5,931 nucleotides of DNA from the NCBI GenBank assembly GCA_944358275.1, contig CALVQZ010000110.1, forward strand, positions 1-5,931, given 5' to 3'. This DNA comes from an uncultured Bacilli bacterium (GTDB lineage: Bacteria; Bacillota_I; Bacilli_A; RF39; UBA660). A program made the translations under genes and the position numbers. The notes below the pieces were generated by a model. The model was not told the origin of the DNA. It saw only the letters and a list, made by a program, of their open reading frames with translations, and did no database searches. Below, piece by piece: positions 1 to 5,931 of this stretch. Position 1 is the stretch's first letter, and every line of letters begins with the position of its first letter.

Positions 1-44
1 CTTGATTCATTTATTAGTTTTTGTATTTTTAAATAGTCTATCAC
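1..44 (-). CDS. Possible 5' end of an unidentified gene, cut by the window edge
   Basis: Reading leftward from a GTG at 44-42, the frame is open to the window edge for 14 codons (M I D Y L K I Q K L I N E S). An AAAGGA Shine-Dalgarno-like site lies 9 bases upstream (59-54), and a TATAAT box lies about 24 bases upstream of the GTG. An ATG at 54-52 is not usable because it is followed at once by TGA. The frame is closed by a TAA a few codons upstream of the GTG, so GTG is the only plausible start. The peptide is too short to assign to a family. The call rests on the site spacing and the open frame, and it could be chance in such A+T-rich DNA. Confidence 0.35.
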   Translation of the reverse strand, partial: MIDYLKIQKLINES

Positions 45-67
45 TATATCACATCCTTTGTGTAAAT

Positions 68-73
68 ATTATA
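68..73 (-). promoter_or_regulatory. TATAAT -10 box upstream of the left-edge gene
   Basis: There is a perfect TATAAT on the minus strand, followed by the AAAGGA site and the GTG start of the partial gene at 44. At a 17-base spacing the -35 position reads TTCTTT (96-91), a poor match to TTGACA. The region is so A+T rich that -10 matches arise easily. The placement relative to a start codon and after a terminator-like hairpin is the main support. Confidence 0.35.
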
Positions 74-85
74 CAATAAATATAT

Positions 86-126
86 AAAAAAAAGAAGTTA
101 TAGACTTATTTTAACTTCTATTTTTA
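86..126. terminator. Bidirectional-looking hairpin with A-run and T-run flanks
   Basis: Left arm AGAAGTTA (93-100) pairs with TAACTTCT (112-119) around an 11-base loop. The flanking A-run (86-91) can pair with the T-run (121-126) apart from one mismatch. Read on either strand, the stem is followed by several T residues, eight of them on the minus strand. On the minus strand it would back up the terminator at 319-281 and isolate the promoter at 73-68. No plus-strand gene ends here, so a plus-strand role is unproven. Stem G+C is low, which is normal for this base composition. Confidence 0.5.
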
Positions 127-166
127 GATATAAAAATATTATGAAATATATTTATAAGAAAATCAA

Positions 167-244
167 TTAGATTGTTTTTTCTTTTTGTTTTCTGTTTTTA
201 CTATTTTTTCATGCAACTAAATCAGTCATTACTTTTCTTTCCAT
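167..244 (-). pseudogene. 5' stub of an AAA/DUF4143-type ATPase gene, degenerate
   Basis: From an ATG at 244-242 the frame reads M E R K V M T D L V A, then TGA (211-209), then K N S K N R K Q K E K T I and TAA (169-167). An AGGTGA Shine-Dalgarno site (256-251) sits 6 bases upstream. The peptide resembles, from memory, the N-terminus of AAA ATPases with a DUF4143 C-terminal domain. These usually begin with a Met-x-Arg-Lys stretch, then Leu-Ile-x-Trp-Lys, then Lys-Asn-Arg-Lys-Pro just before the Walker A segment. The TGA falls exactly where Trp is expected. After the Lys-Asn-Arg-Lys stretch the similarity stops, and no P-loop follows in any frame. About 380 residues of the usual protein are therefore missing. 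The stub is best read as the remains of a deleted gene. The assignment uses only about 20 residues and is moderate at best. Confidence 0.42.
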
Positions 245-250
245 ATTTAA

Positions 251-256
251 TCACCT
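251..256 (-). promoter_or_regulatory. Shine-Dalgarno site of the ATPase stub
   Basis: AGGTGA lies 6 bases before the ATG at 244. This is a near-ideal ribosome binding site, and it is a main reason to think that the short stub once was the true start of a gene rather than random sequence. Confidence 0.45.
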
Positions 257-262
257 ACATTA

Positions 263-291
263 GGTATACACTATAATTCCAAAAAAGTAAA
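263..291 (-). promoter_or_regulatory. Weak promoter-like pair upstream of the ATPase stub
   Basis: TTTACT (291-286) and TATACC (268-263) each match the sigma-A consensus hexamers at four of six positions and are 17 bases apart. The -35-like hexamer overlaps the T-run and stem edge of the terminator that ends the transporter operon. It may be the surviving promoter of the dead ATPase gene. The match is weak and could be chance. Confidence 0.22.
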
Positions 292-319
292 GTTATTTCA
301 TTTAAACAAAATAACTTTA
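281..319 (-). terminator. Intrinsic terminator of the ABC transporter operon
   Basis: Just past the stop codon at 323, the minus strand has an 11-bp perfect stem, TAAAGTTATTT (319-309) pairing with AAATAACTTTA (298-288), around a 10-base loop. The stem is followed by C and six T residues (286-281). This is the standard arrangement of a Rho-independent terminator, although the stem holds only one G-C pair, as expected in a genome this rich in A+T. Its place immediately after the second transporter gene supports the end of the transcript here. Confidence 0.78.
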
Positions 320-322
320 TCT

Positions 323-2755
323 TTAGTCTATATCAGTTCTACTTAATATTTGTGCCGGTGTTTTTCTTATTGTATTAAATACAGGGAGTAGTCCTACTAA
401 TATATTAAATGAAAATATTATTATTAAACATATTATGACTATCAATGGGTTAAATAAATAATTATCATTTATTAGTGGTAGTTTTACTATACTACTTAAT
501 ATATATCCCATAAATATTACTCCAAATAATGAGGCAGTGAGTGTAATTGCAAGTATTTCCCCTAAAAACATCTTGTATATGTCTTTTTTCTTAACTCCTA
601 TTGCACGCAATATACCAACTTCTTTTATTCTAGATAAGAAAGATGCTCTTACGATTAAATATATTTCTACTAAAGAAATTACAAGCATTATTCCAGATAT
701 TACTATAGATGATATCATTTGATCTTTATTTTTATTTATATAATCTTCTTTATCTTCTTTATAAACATCTTTTATTTCTATAGATTTTTCATTAAAGTAA
801 TCTATTACTTTTTCTTTATCGTTTGGATATATAGTTATATTTTCATATGTATCTAATAATTTATATTTTACTGTGTTTAAATTAGAAAGCATATATTGAT
901 AAGAAGAGCTTTCATAGTATCCAACTACTTTAAGTTTATTATTATTTACCTTTATATTTATTTCTTTATTTAATTCATACATATAACTATTATTGTTATT
1001 AACTATTATTTCATAATCATTTGTAGGCATTCTTCCTTTTTTTAATTTTATTTCATTACTTACAAGATTATAATCGACGATCTTATTCGTATCTTCTTCT
1101 ATAATCATGTCATATCCATATAAATCATCAGTAATATTTTGATTATTTGAAATTATATTTATAAACATACTTTCATCTGTATATATAGATGGACTTTTTA
1201 AGTCAGTAATTCCTACTATTTTAAATTCTAGTACATTAGAAATATATGCATTAAGATTTAAAACATCAGATACATTTATAATTCCTACTTGTTTTGCTGT
1301 ATATTTTTTAAACATTCTATCTATACATAATTTATCTACAACTATTTCATATTCATTATTAGGCATTCTTCCATAGATTAAATCATCTTTTTTTATCATG
1401 TTAATACTAGATAAAGAGCCAGTAAGTGAATCTTTCGCATTATAAGTTTGATAGAAAAAATCATACTTTAATCTAAATGTTACTTTTGAATTTCCTATTA
1501 AAATATAGTTTATACTATTTTCTTTTTCATAATCAAAATATGAATCTTTATTGATATTTTGAACAGATAAATAATTTTTATTTCTTGTAATAAATTCTTC
1601 ATCTTTAATATCCATAATTCCTGCTAAATTACTTATTGAATATAGTACAAACATAGATGATATTAAAAATCCACTAAGAAGTATTTTCTTTAATATAGAA
1701 TATGATTTTATCTTTTTAAAACCATTTTTTAGTAAAGATACTATATTATATATTGAACTATATTTTAATTTTATATTTTCATCTAGAAAATTCATGTAGT
1801 TAAAATTATATTTTTCATAACTATCTTTTGTAATTTTTTTATAAGTATCATCTATAAGTTGAATAGATGAATTATCATCTACTACTTCTATTTTATTATT
1901 TGAACTAGTCTCTACATATATGTTACCATTTTTTACTACTATATTTATATCTATATCTTCTTCATTTTCAAAATAATAGTTTAGTTTTAAGTGATTATTT
2001 TTAAATAATTCATGATATTTTATATCTTTTAAATAGATTTTATCTTCCATATAATAATCTAGTGAATCATCATGTATATTTTCTTTATCACTTATAACTT
2101 TACCATCTTTTAATTCAATTATTCTATCTGCATAAAAATATGCGATATCTTTTTCATGAGTAACTAATATAACTAATTTATCTTTTGAAATTGTCTTTAT
2201 TATATTCATTATTTCAATAGTGTTTTTACTATCTAGATTCCCTGTTGGTTCATCTGCAATTATAATATTTGGATTTTTTGCTATTGCTCTTGCTATACCA
2301 ACTCTTTGTCTTTCACCACCTGAAAGCGTATTCGTAGGGCGGTGTCTATATTTATATATACCAAGTGTTTCTAATATGTAATTTACTCTATTTTTAATGA
2401 TATTTTTATCTTTTATACCAATCATTTTAAGAACGAGTGCTACATTATCAAATACACTCATATCATCAATTAAATAATAATTTTGAAATATATATCCAAT
2501 ATTTAAATTTCTTATCTCATCTTTTTTTGATGTAAAAGTTTTTGTTATCCTTTTACCATTTATGTATATCTCTCCACTATTTACTTTATCTAGTCCACCA
2601 ATCGCGTTTAAAAGAGTTGTTTTGCCACAACCAGATGGCCCTAGTAATGCTACTAAACCAGTTTTTCCAAACTCTAATGAAGTGTCGTTTATAATATGTA
2701 TTTGATTTTTCTTATTCTTATAAAAATATTTATTTAGATTTTTTATACTTATCAT
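323..2755 (-). CDS. ABC transporter, fused ATP-binding and FtsX-type permease protein (second of pair)
   Basis: This 810-aa MacB/SalXY-like half-transporter couples ATP hydrolysis in the cytoplasm to movement of an extracellular domain. The nucleotide-binding domain (about 1-220) has Walker A GPSGCGKTT (39-47), Q-loop Gln91, signature LSGGERQ (144-150), Walker B with Glu169 in ADEPTGNLD, and switch His200, so it should be catalytic. An unusual polar, strand-rich linker (about 222-350) follows. Helix 1 lies at about 355-378. A large extracellular domain with two GRMP-x-x-x-YEI modules (462 and 574) leads to three helices near 680-702, 730-757 and 770-792. Between them is the FtsX-family motif KEVGILRAIGVKKKDI (711-726). 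The ATG at 2755 is preferred over the in-frame ATG at 2779. It follows a GAGGTG site, lies one base after the upstream stop, and begins the domain as MISIKNL. Cotranslation with the upstream gene suggests a heterodimer. The substrate is unknown; antimicrobial-peptide resistance, export and lipoprotein release are all possible. Confidence 0.9.
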   Translation of the reverse strand: MISIKNLNKYFYKNKKNQIHIINDTSLEFGKTGLVALLGPSGCGKTTLLNAIGGLDKVNSGEIYINGKRITKTFTSKKDEIRNLNIGYIFQNYYLIDDMSVFDNVALVLKMIGIKDKNIIKNRVNYILETLGIYKYRHRPTNTLSGGERQRVGIARAIAKNPNIIIADEPTGNLDSKNTIEIMNIIKTISKDKLVILVTHEKDIAYFYADRIIELKDGKVISDKENIHDDSLDYYMEDKIYLKDIKYHELFKNNHLKLNYYFENEEDIDINIVVKNGNIYVETSSNNKIEVVDDNSSIQLIDDTYKKITKDSYEKYNFNYMNFLDENIKLKYSSIYNIVSLLKNGFKKIKSYSILKKILLSGFLISSMFVLYSISNLAGIMDIKDEEFITRNKNYLSVQNINKDSYFDYEKENSINYILIGNSKVTFRLKYDFFYQTYNAKDSLTGSLSSINMIKKDDLIYGRMPNNEYEIVVDKLCIDRMFKKYTAKQVGIINVSDVLNLNAYISNVLEFKIVGITDLKSPSIYTDESMFINIISNNQNITDDLYGYDMIIEEDTNKIVDYNLVSNEIKLKKGRMPTNDYEIIVNNNNSYMYELNKEINIKVNNNKLKVVGYYESSSYQYMLSNLNTVKYKLLDTYENITIYPNDKEKVIDYFNEKSIEIKDVYKEDKEDYINKNKDQMISSIVISGIMLVISLVEIYLIVRASFLSRIKEVGILRAIGVKKKDIYKMFLGEILAITLTASLFGVIFMGYILSSIVKLPLINDNYLFNPLIVIICLIIIFSFNILVGLLPVFNTIRKTPAQILSRTDID

Positions 2756-2756
2756 A

Positions 2757-4964
2757 TTACACCTCACTTCTATATGCACTCATTGCAGATTTTTTAAATA
2801 TACTATTTGAATATCTAATAGATATTAGAAGAGATATGAAAAATAATATAATATATAGATATATGTAATCAGTAAATTTTAAATAACTAATTAAATCTTT
2901 AATATATGCATTTTTAATTACATTATTATTTATAAGTAAGAAAAATAATAGTATTAGAATATAAGAAATGTTTAGTATATTATTTAGTTCAAAAATAATA
3001 AGTGTTTTTATGTCTTTCTTTCTTGCACCTAAAATTCTTAGTGTTGAAAAATAAATATTTCTAGATTTTAATATTATTTTAATTATAAAATATGAAATAA
3101 AGAATAAACCTAATAATGCGAATACGATAACTATAAACTTAATTAAATTTACAAATACTCTTACCTCAGCACTATAATCTACTAAAGTATCTTTTATATA
3201 AAGAGCATCTAGACCATTATCTTCTAATTCATTTATTGTTTCTCTTACATTCTTTACATCTTTTATATATACACTACTTTGATAACTAGGTCTTTCAAAA
3301 AGACTATAATAATCTTCTTCATTTATAAATATCTTATTATAAACTTCATCTTTTTTATATTCTGTTAATTTTTCTATATTATTATCGTTATATGTATTAT
3401 AAATAGATAAAGATATAGAAGTGTCATAGTATATATTATCAACTAAAATATCTAGTGTATTATTATTACAAATATAGTTTTTACAAGCATATGACAACTC
3501 GTCAGGAAGCAATACTTTACCTTTTTCTATTACTTTACTTGGATATATATCATAACCACTATATTGATCAATTGTAATATCATTTAAATTATATTTAATA
3601 GTACTATATGATTTATTTATACCATTTACGATACTAAGTAATACACTGTTACTTACATATATGGAAGATCCTTTATATATTTCTTCTTCTACATATTTAA
3701 TACCAACTATTTTTAATTTATTAAACAATACTTTATTACCTGTACTATCTTGAATTAAACTATATTCTTTATTTAAAATATCTTCACCTAAAGACAAATA
3801 ATATTCATCAGGACTGCCTAATAAAATAACTTCATCAAAACTACTAGGCAGCTTTCCAACATCAACACCATCTTCATAAGTACTTATATCTTTAACACTC
3901 CCCCAAATATATATACTGTCATCTGTAAGTGTAAAATTATTATTTATTAAAATATCATTTTCTACTATATAATCTACATTAGAAATAGAATTTATTTTTT
4001 CATAATCCAAACTAGAAAAATAAGTTTTATCTTTCTTTTTAATTACTATTCTTTTATCAGAGGAATCACCAAAATATGTATTATAACCATTAAAAGTATC
4101 ATAATAATTACTTTTTAAATTAGATGTATATTCAAAAATAACTGCAAGTGTTATAAATGAATACACAAGTAAAAGTAGTAAAAATTTTGGAACTATATTA
4201 AATGTATTTTTAAAAGATAATTTAATCTTATCTTTTAATATTATATTTCCATATTCTTTATCAATATAACTTATATTATTATCTATATTTTTTATAGTTC
4301 TATCTTCTATTATCTTACCATCATGCATTTTAATTTTTCTAGTCGCATAATCTTTTACTTGTTCATAGTTATGAGTTACTATGATAACTAATTTATCTTT
4401 AGATATTTCATATAATAATTTAATTATACTTTTAGCAGAATTACTATCTAAATTACCAGTAGGTTCATCTGCAACTATTATAGGAGTATCTTTAGCGAGT
4501 GCTCTTGCAATAGCTACTCTTTGTTTTTCTCCACCTGATAATTTTGATACTTTAGTATTCTTGTGTTTATATAAATTTACTTTAACTAGTATATCATCTA
4601 TTTTATTTTTAATATCTATTTCAGTAATACCATTAAGGTTATACATAAGTTCAATATTCTCATATACAGTATAACTATTTATAAGATTAAAATTTTGAAA
4701 TATATTTGCTATATACTTCTTTCTATAACGTTCAAAATCAGATTCATCATAATAACTAGTTTCTTCACCATTTATATACATTTCTCCTTCTTCATATGTA
4801 TCAAGACCAGAAATAACATTAAGTAAAGTAGACTTACCACTACCACTTTCACCAGTTATAACAACAAATTCCCCAATATTTAAATTTAAATTAACTTTAG
4901 AAAAACCACTAGATATAATACCCTTATTATAATAAAATTTAGAAACTCTTTTTAACTTTAACAT
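2757..4964 (-). CDS. ABC transporter, fused ATP-binding and FtsX-type permease protein (first of pair)
   Basis: This 735-aa protein is built like MacB, with an ATPase domain first and a four-helix permease with a large outer domain after it. The ATPase domain (about 1-222) shows Walker A GESGSGKST (38-46), Q-loop Gln90, signature LSGGEKQR (142-149), Walker B with Glu167 in ADEPTGNLDS, and switch His198, all intact. Helix 1 is at about 259-280, soon after the ATPase, with no long linker. The extracellular part (about 281-600) contains GKLP-x-x-x-DEV (370) and a second LPDEL segment (486), and the protein's only two cysteines, Cys494 and Cys499. Helices 2-4 lie near 603-632, 655-678 and 697-717, with the FtsX-type motif TLRILGARKKDIKTL at 641-655. 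The start at 4964 has AGAGGG 5 bases upstream. It is the first gene of a two-gene operon. No two-component regulator, typical of Bce-type peptide-resistance pumps, is beside it, so the substrate cannot be named. Confidence 0.9.
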   Translation of the reverse strand: MLKLKRVSKFYYNKGIISSGFSKVNLNLNIGEFVVITGESGSGKSTLLNVISGLDTYEEGEMYINGEETSYYDESDFERYRKKYIANIFQNFNLINSYTVYENIELMYNLNGITEIDIKNKIDDILVKVNLYKHKNTKVSKLSGGEKQRVAIARALAKDTPIIVADEPTGNLDSNSAKSIIKLLYEISKDKLVIIVTHNYEQVKDYATRKIKMHDGKIIEDRTIKNIDNNISYIDKEYGNIILKDKIKLSFKNTFNIVPKFLLLLLVYSFITLAVIFEYTSNLKSNYYDTFNGYNTYFGDSSDKRIVIKKKDKTYFSSLDYEKINSISNVDYIVENDILINNNFTLTDDSIYIWGSVKDISTYEDGVDVGKLPSSFDEVILLGSPDEYYLSLGEDILNKEYSLIQDSTGNKVLFNKLKIVGIKYVEEEIYKGSSIYVSNSVLLSIVNGINKSYSTIKYNLNDITIDQYSGYDIYPSKVIEKGKVLLPDELSYACKNYICNNNTLDILVDNIYYDTSISLSIYNTYNDNNIEKLTEYKKDEVYNKIFINEEDYYSLFERPSYQSSVYIKDVKNVRETINELEDNGLDALYIKDTLVDYSAEVRVFVNLIKFIVIVFALLGLFFISYFIIKIILKSRNIYFSTLRILGARKKDIKTLIIFELNNILNISYILILLFFLLINNNVIKNAYIKDLISYLKFTDYIYLYIILFFISLLISIRYSNSIFKKSAMSAYRSEV
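2760..2765 (-). promoter_or_regulatory. Shine-Dalgarno site that decides the start of the second transporter gene
   Basis: GAGGTG lies inside the last codons of the upstream gene (Glu-Val, then TAA) and is 4 bases from the ATG at 2755. The stop TAA (2759-2757) and the ATG are separated by one base, a layout typical of translational coupling. The in-frame upstream ATG at 2779 has no comparable site and would add eight residues not expected in an ABC ATPase domain. Confidence 0.8.
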
Positions 4965-4969
4965 AATAT

Positions 4970-4975
4970 CCCTCT
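4970..4975 (-). promoter_or_regulatory. Shine-Dalgarno site of the first transporter gene
   Basis: AGAGGG lies 5 bases before the ATG at 4964 and supports that start. No other in-frame start with a purine-rich site is seen between it and the preceding pseudogene. Confidence 0.65.
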
Positions 4976-4980
4976 ATTTA

Positions 4981-5050
4981 ATTTTATCATAAAAGCATTT
5001 ATTTATATATGTTTTAATTTATTTTTTTGGAAAGTAATTGATGTATTTAA
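4981..5050 (-). promoter_or_regulatory. Intergenic stretch likely to hold the transporter operon promoter
   Basis: This is the only gap between the dead antirepressor gene and the operon. An extended -10 candidate, TG-A-TAAAAT (4989-4981), and a second A+T box, TATAAA (5007-5002), are visible, but neither has a good -35 at the usual distance. The TAAAAT candidate would put the transcript start almost on the Shine-Dalgarno site, which argues against it. No terminator hairpin is seen after the pseudogene stop, so readthrough from upstream is also possible. No inverted repeat typical of an operator is evident. Confidence 0.28.
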
Positions 5051-5878
5051 TTATTTATTTTCAATTTGCTTATCTTCTATATATTGATAATTAAGCACAT
5101 TTTTATTAGATATTGCAGATTTTTTAATTTGCTTTTCATAAGACTTTCTCGCATCATTTGCTACTTGTCCGCCACGTTTAGCAACATTTAAATTTTCTTT
5201 AAGGCCTTCTGGATATTCTAATAAAGCAATATCACGAGTAGCAAGTTCTCCTAAATCTGCAAGAGCTATTTCTATATCAGTCATGTTATCTTTTAAAGAT
5301 TCTTTTCTAAGTCCTTTATGTTCTTTATACTCTTTAGCAGTAAATCCTCTCCAGTTTTTATATATATCATTAGTAAGCATTACATACTCGTGAGTTTTTT
5401 CAATGCCACCTTCTTTCCATACATCAGTTAATTTTTTTCTTCCTTGAATACCTTTAATTCTTTTAGAAATCCACTCTTCATCATAACCTTTAGCACGATA
5501 TATATCTATTGCTCTTTGTACCATAATCGAAGGATCAAATACTTCATCTATTCTTTCTTTACCTAATCTTCCTAACCACTGTTTTATAGGTTCAGCATTT
5601 TTGCTAGGAATTGATTAAATTATTCTAAACATTCCTTCAATATTACATACATCAATTAATCTATATTTACCATCTGCTGCCTTCAATTTCAACTGGTCAC
5701 AATTTGTGACCGTTTCATTTCCTTCCTCTTTCAATCTTCCTTTTAAAACATTCCAATAATGTCTAGGATTATAACTTTCAGTTAATATTCTAATTATATC
5801 GACAATACTTATATAATATTTTTCGGCATCCTTATCACATACTGTTGTTATTTTGTCATTTTTAAATATTTTATTTAC
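5051..5878 (-). pseudogene. Bro-N/DinD-like phage antirepressor-family gene, broken by an in-frame stop
   Basis: The minus-strand frame from 5878 reads as a near-complete member of the Bro-N antirepressor family. These are DNA-binding proteins found in prophages and as chromosomal accessory genes, related to E. coli DinD. The Bro-N part includes YYISIVDIIRILTES, HYWNVLKGRLKEEGNETVTN and LKLKAADGKYRLIDV. It is cut by TAA at 5615-5617 between RII and SIPSKNAEP, where relatives have Gln (CAA), so one C-to-T change explains it. The rest, with QWLGRLGKERIDE, KGYDEEWISKRIKGI, KGLRKESLKDNMTDIE and AKRGGQVANDARKS, runs intact to TAA at 5051. Upstream, TAA at 5879-5881 leaves no ATG, GTG or TTG before the Bro-N domain; GTA at 5878 and ATA at 5869 are each one change from a start. 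An ATG at 5524-5522 opens a 157-codon frame, but it would lack the N-terminal domain. The Trp codons checked are TGG. It is probably nonfunctional unless that fragment is made. Confidence 0.8.
5695..5711. repeat. Perfect 17-base palindrome inside the antirepressor pseudogene
   Basis: GGTCACAA and TTGTGACC form an 8-bp perfect inverted repeat around one central base. It lies in the stretch coding Val-Thr-Asn-Cys-Asp of the Bro-N domain. It is much richer in G+C than its surroundings. It could be a protein-binding site, or simply the coding of a conserved peptide segment. Confidence 0.55.
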
Positions 5879-5900
5879 TTAATTCTTTTTATTTTTAACT

Positions 5901-5906
5901 ATTATA
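5901..5906 (-). promoter_or_regulatory. TATAAT box upstream of the antirepressor pseudogene
   Basis: A perfect TATAAT on the minus strand lies some 20-40 bases before the place where the antirepressor frame begins. The -35 position at 17 bases reads AGAAAA, which is not a match. It may be the old promoter of the dead gene or a chance match in A+T-rich DNA. Confidence 0.25.
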
Positions 5907-5931
5907 AAATTTGAATTACACATTTTTCTAA

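Noticed and set aside
209..211. TGA at an expected Trp position, which could mean a genetic code with TGA read as Trp.
   Set aside because: Trp codons checked in the antirepressor gene and the single Trp in the first transporter are TGG, and the long genes contain no internal TGA, so a decayed stub under the standard code is simpler.
537..722. A 61-codon open frame on the plus strand.
   Set aside because: It lies wholly opposite the membrane part of the second transporter, has no family resemblance or ribosome site, and is explained as an antisense shadow.
2756..2779. An in-frame upstream ATG at 2779 that would lengthen the second transporter by eight residues.
   Set aside because: It lies inside the end of the upstream gene without a ribosome site of its own, and the ATG at 2755 has GAGGTG at the right distance and matches the usual beginning of ABC ATPase domains.
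4381..4674. A 97-codon open frame on the plus strand.
   Set aside because: It lies opposite the ATPase domain of the first transporter, covering the signature and Walker B region, and is an antisense shadow.
5051..5524. The 157-codon frame from ATG 5524 taken as an intact small gene.
   Set aside because: Conserved family sequence continues upstream in the same frame past the ATG and beyond the TAA at 5615-5617, so this is the 3' part of a broken gene; translation of it alone cannot be excluded.
1..5931. CRISPR arrays, tRNA or rRNA genes, insertion sequences, riboswitches.
   Set aside because: No regularly spaced repeats, cloverleaf-like segments, transposase frames with terminal inverted repeats, or G+C-rich structured leaders were seen on either strand.

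Overview
The window is a very A+T-rich stretch, with G+C roughly a quarter by eye. It has strong Shine-Dalgarno sites, TAA stop codons on every readable reading frame, and Trp encoded by TGG wherever it could be checked. This fits a low-GC member of the Bacillota (a Clostridia, Bacilli or gut RF39-like lineage) using the standard bacterial code. No gene in the window identifies a genus. Everything recognisable lies on the minus strand, so the order of transcription is from high to low coordinates.

Right end (about 5879-5051): a Bro-N/DinD-like phage antirepressor-family gene. It is readable over almost its whole length but is interrupted by one in-frame TAA at 5615-5617, where Gln is expected. 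A second in-frame TAA at 5879-5881 leaves no usable start codon for the N-terminal part. It looks like a recently inactivated prophage-type or mobile accessory gene.

Centre (4964-323): a tightly coupled two-gene operon that fills most of the window. Each gene encodes a MacB/SalXY-type ABC half-transporter with an N-terminal nucleotide-binding domain fused to a four-helix FtsX-type permease carrying a large extracellular domain. The upstream gene (735 aa) ends one base before the start of the downstream gene (810 aa), whose Shine-Dalgarno site lies inside the end of the upstream gene. Both ATPase domains have all canonical motifs. The two proteins differ in layout, because only the second has a linker of about 130 residues between the ATPase and the first membrane helix. 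They most likely form a heterodimer that works on a substrate in the membrane or outside it, such as a peptide, antibiotic or lipoprotein. No two-component system or substrate gene is present to say which. The operon ends in a clear stem-loop plus T-run terminator (319-281).

Left end (about 280-1): just past the terminator is a short 5' stub that resembles the first ~20 residues of an AAA/DUF4143 ATPase, with a stop at its Trp codon and nothing of the rest of the gene. It is followed by a second hairpin (86-126), a TATAAT box, and the first 14 codons of a possible gene that runs off the edge. The intact transporter operon therefore sits between remnants of two accessory genes. No RNA gene, CRISPR array or insertion sequence was seen.
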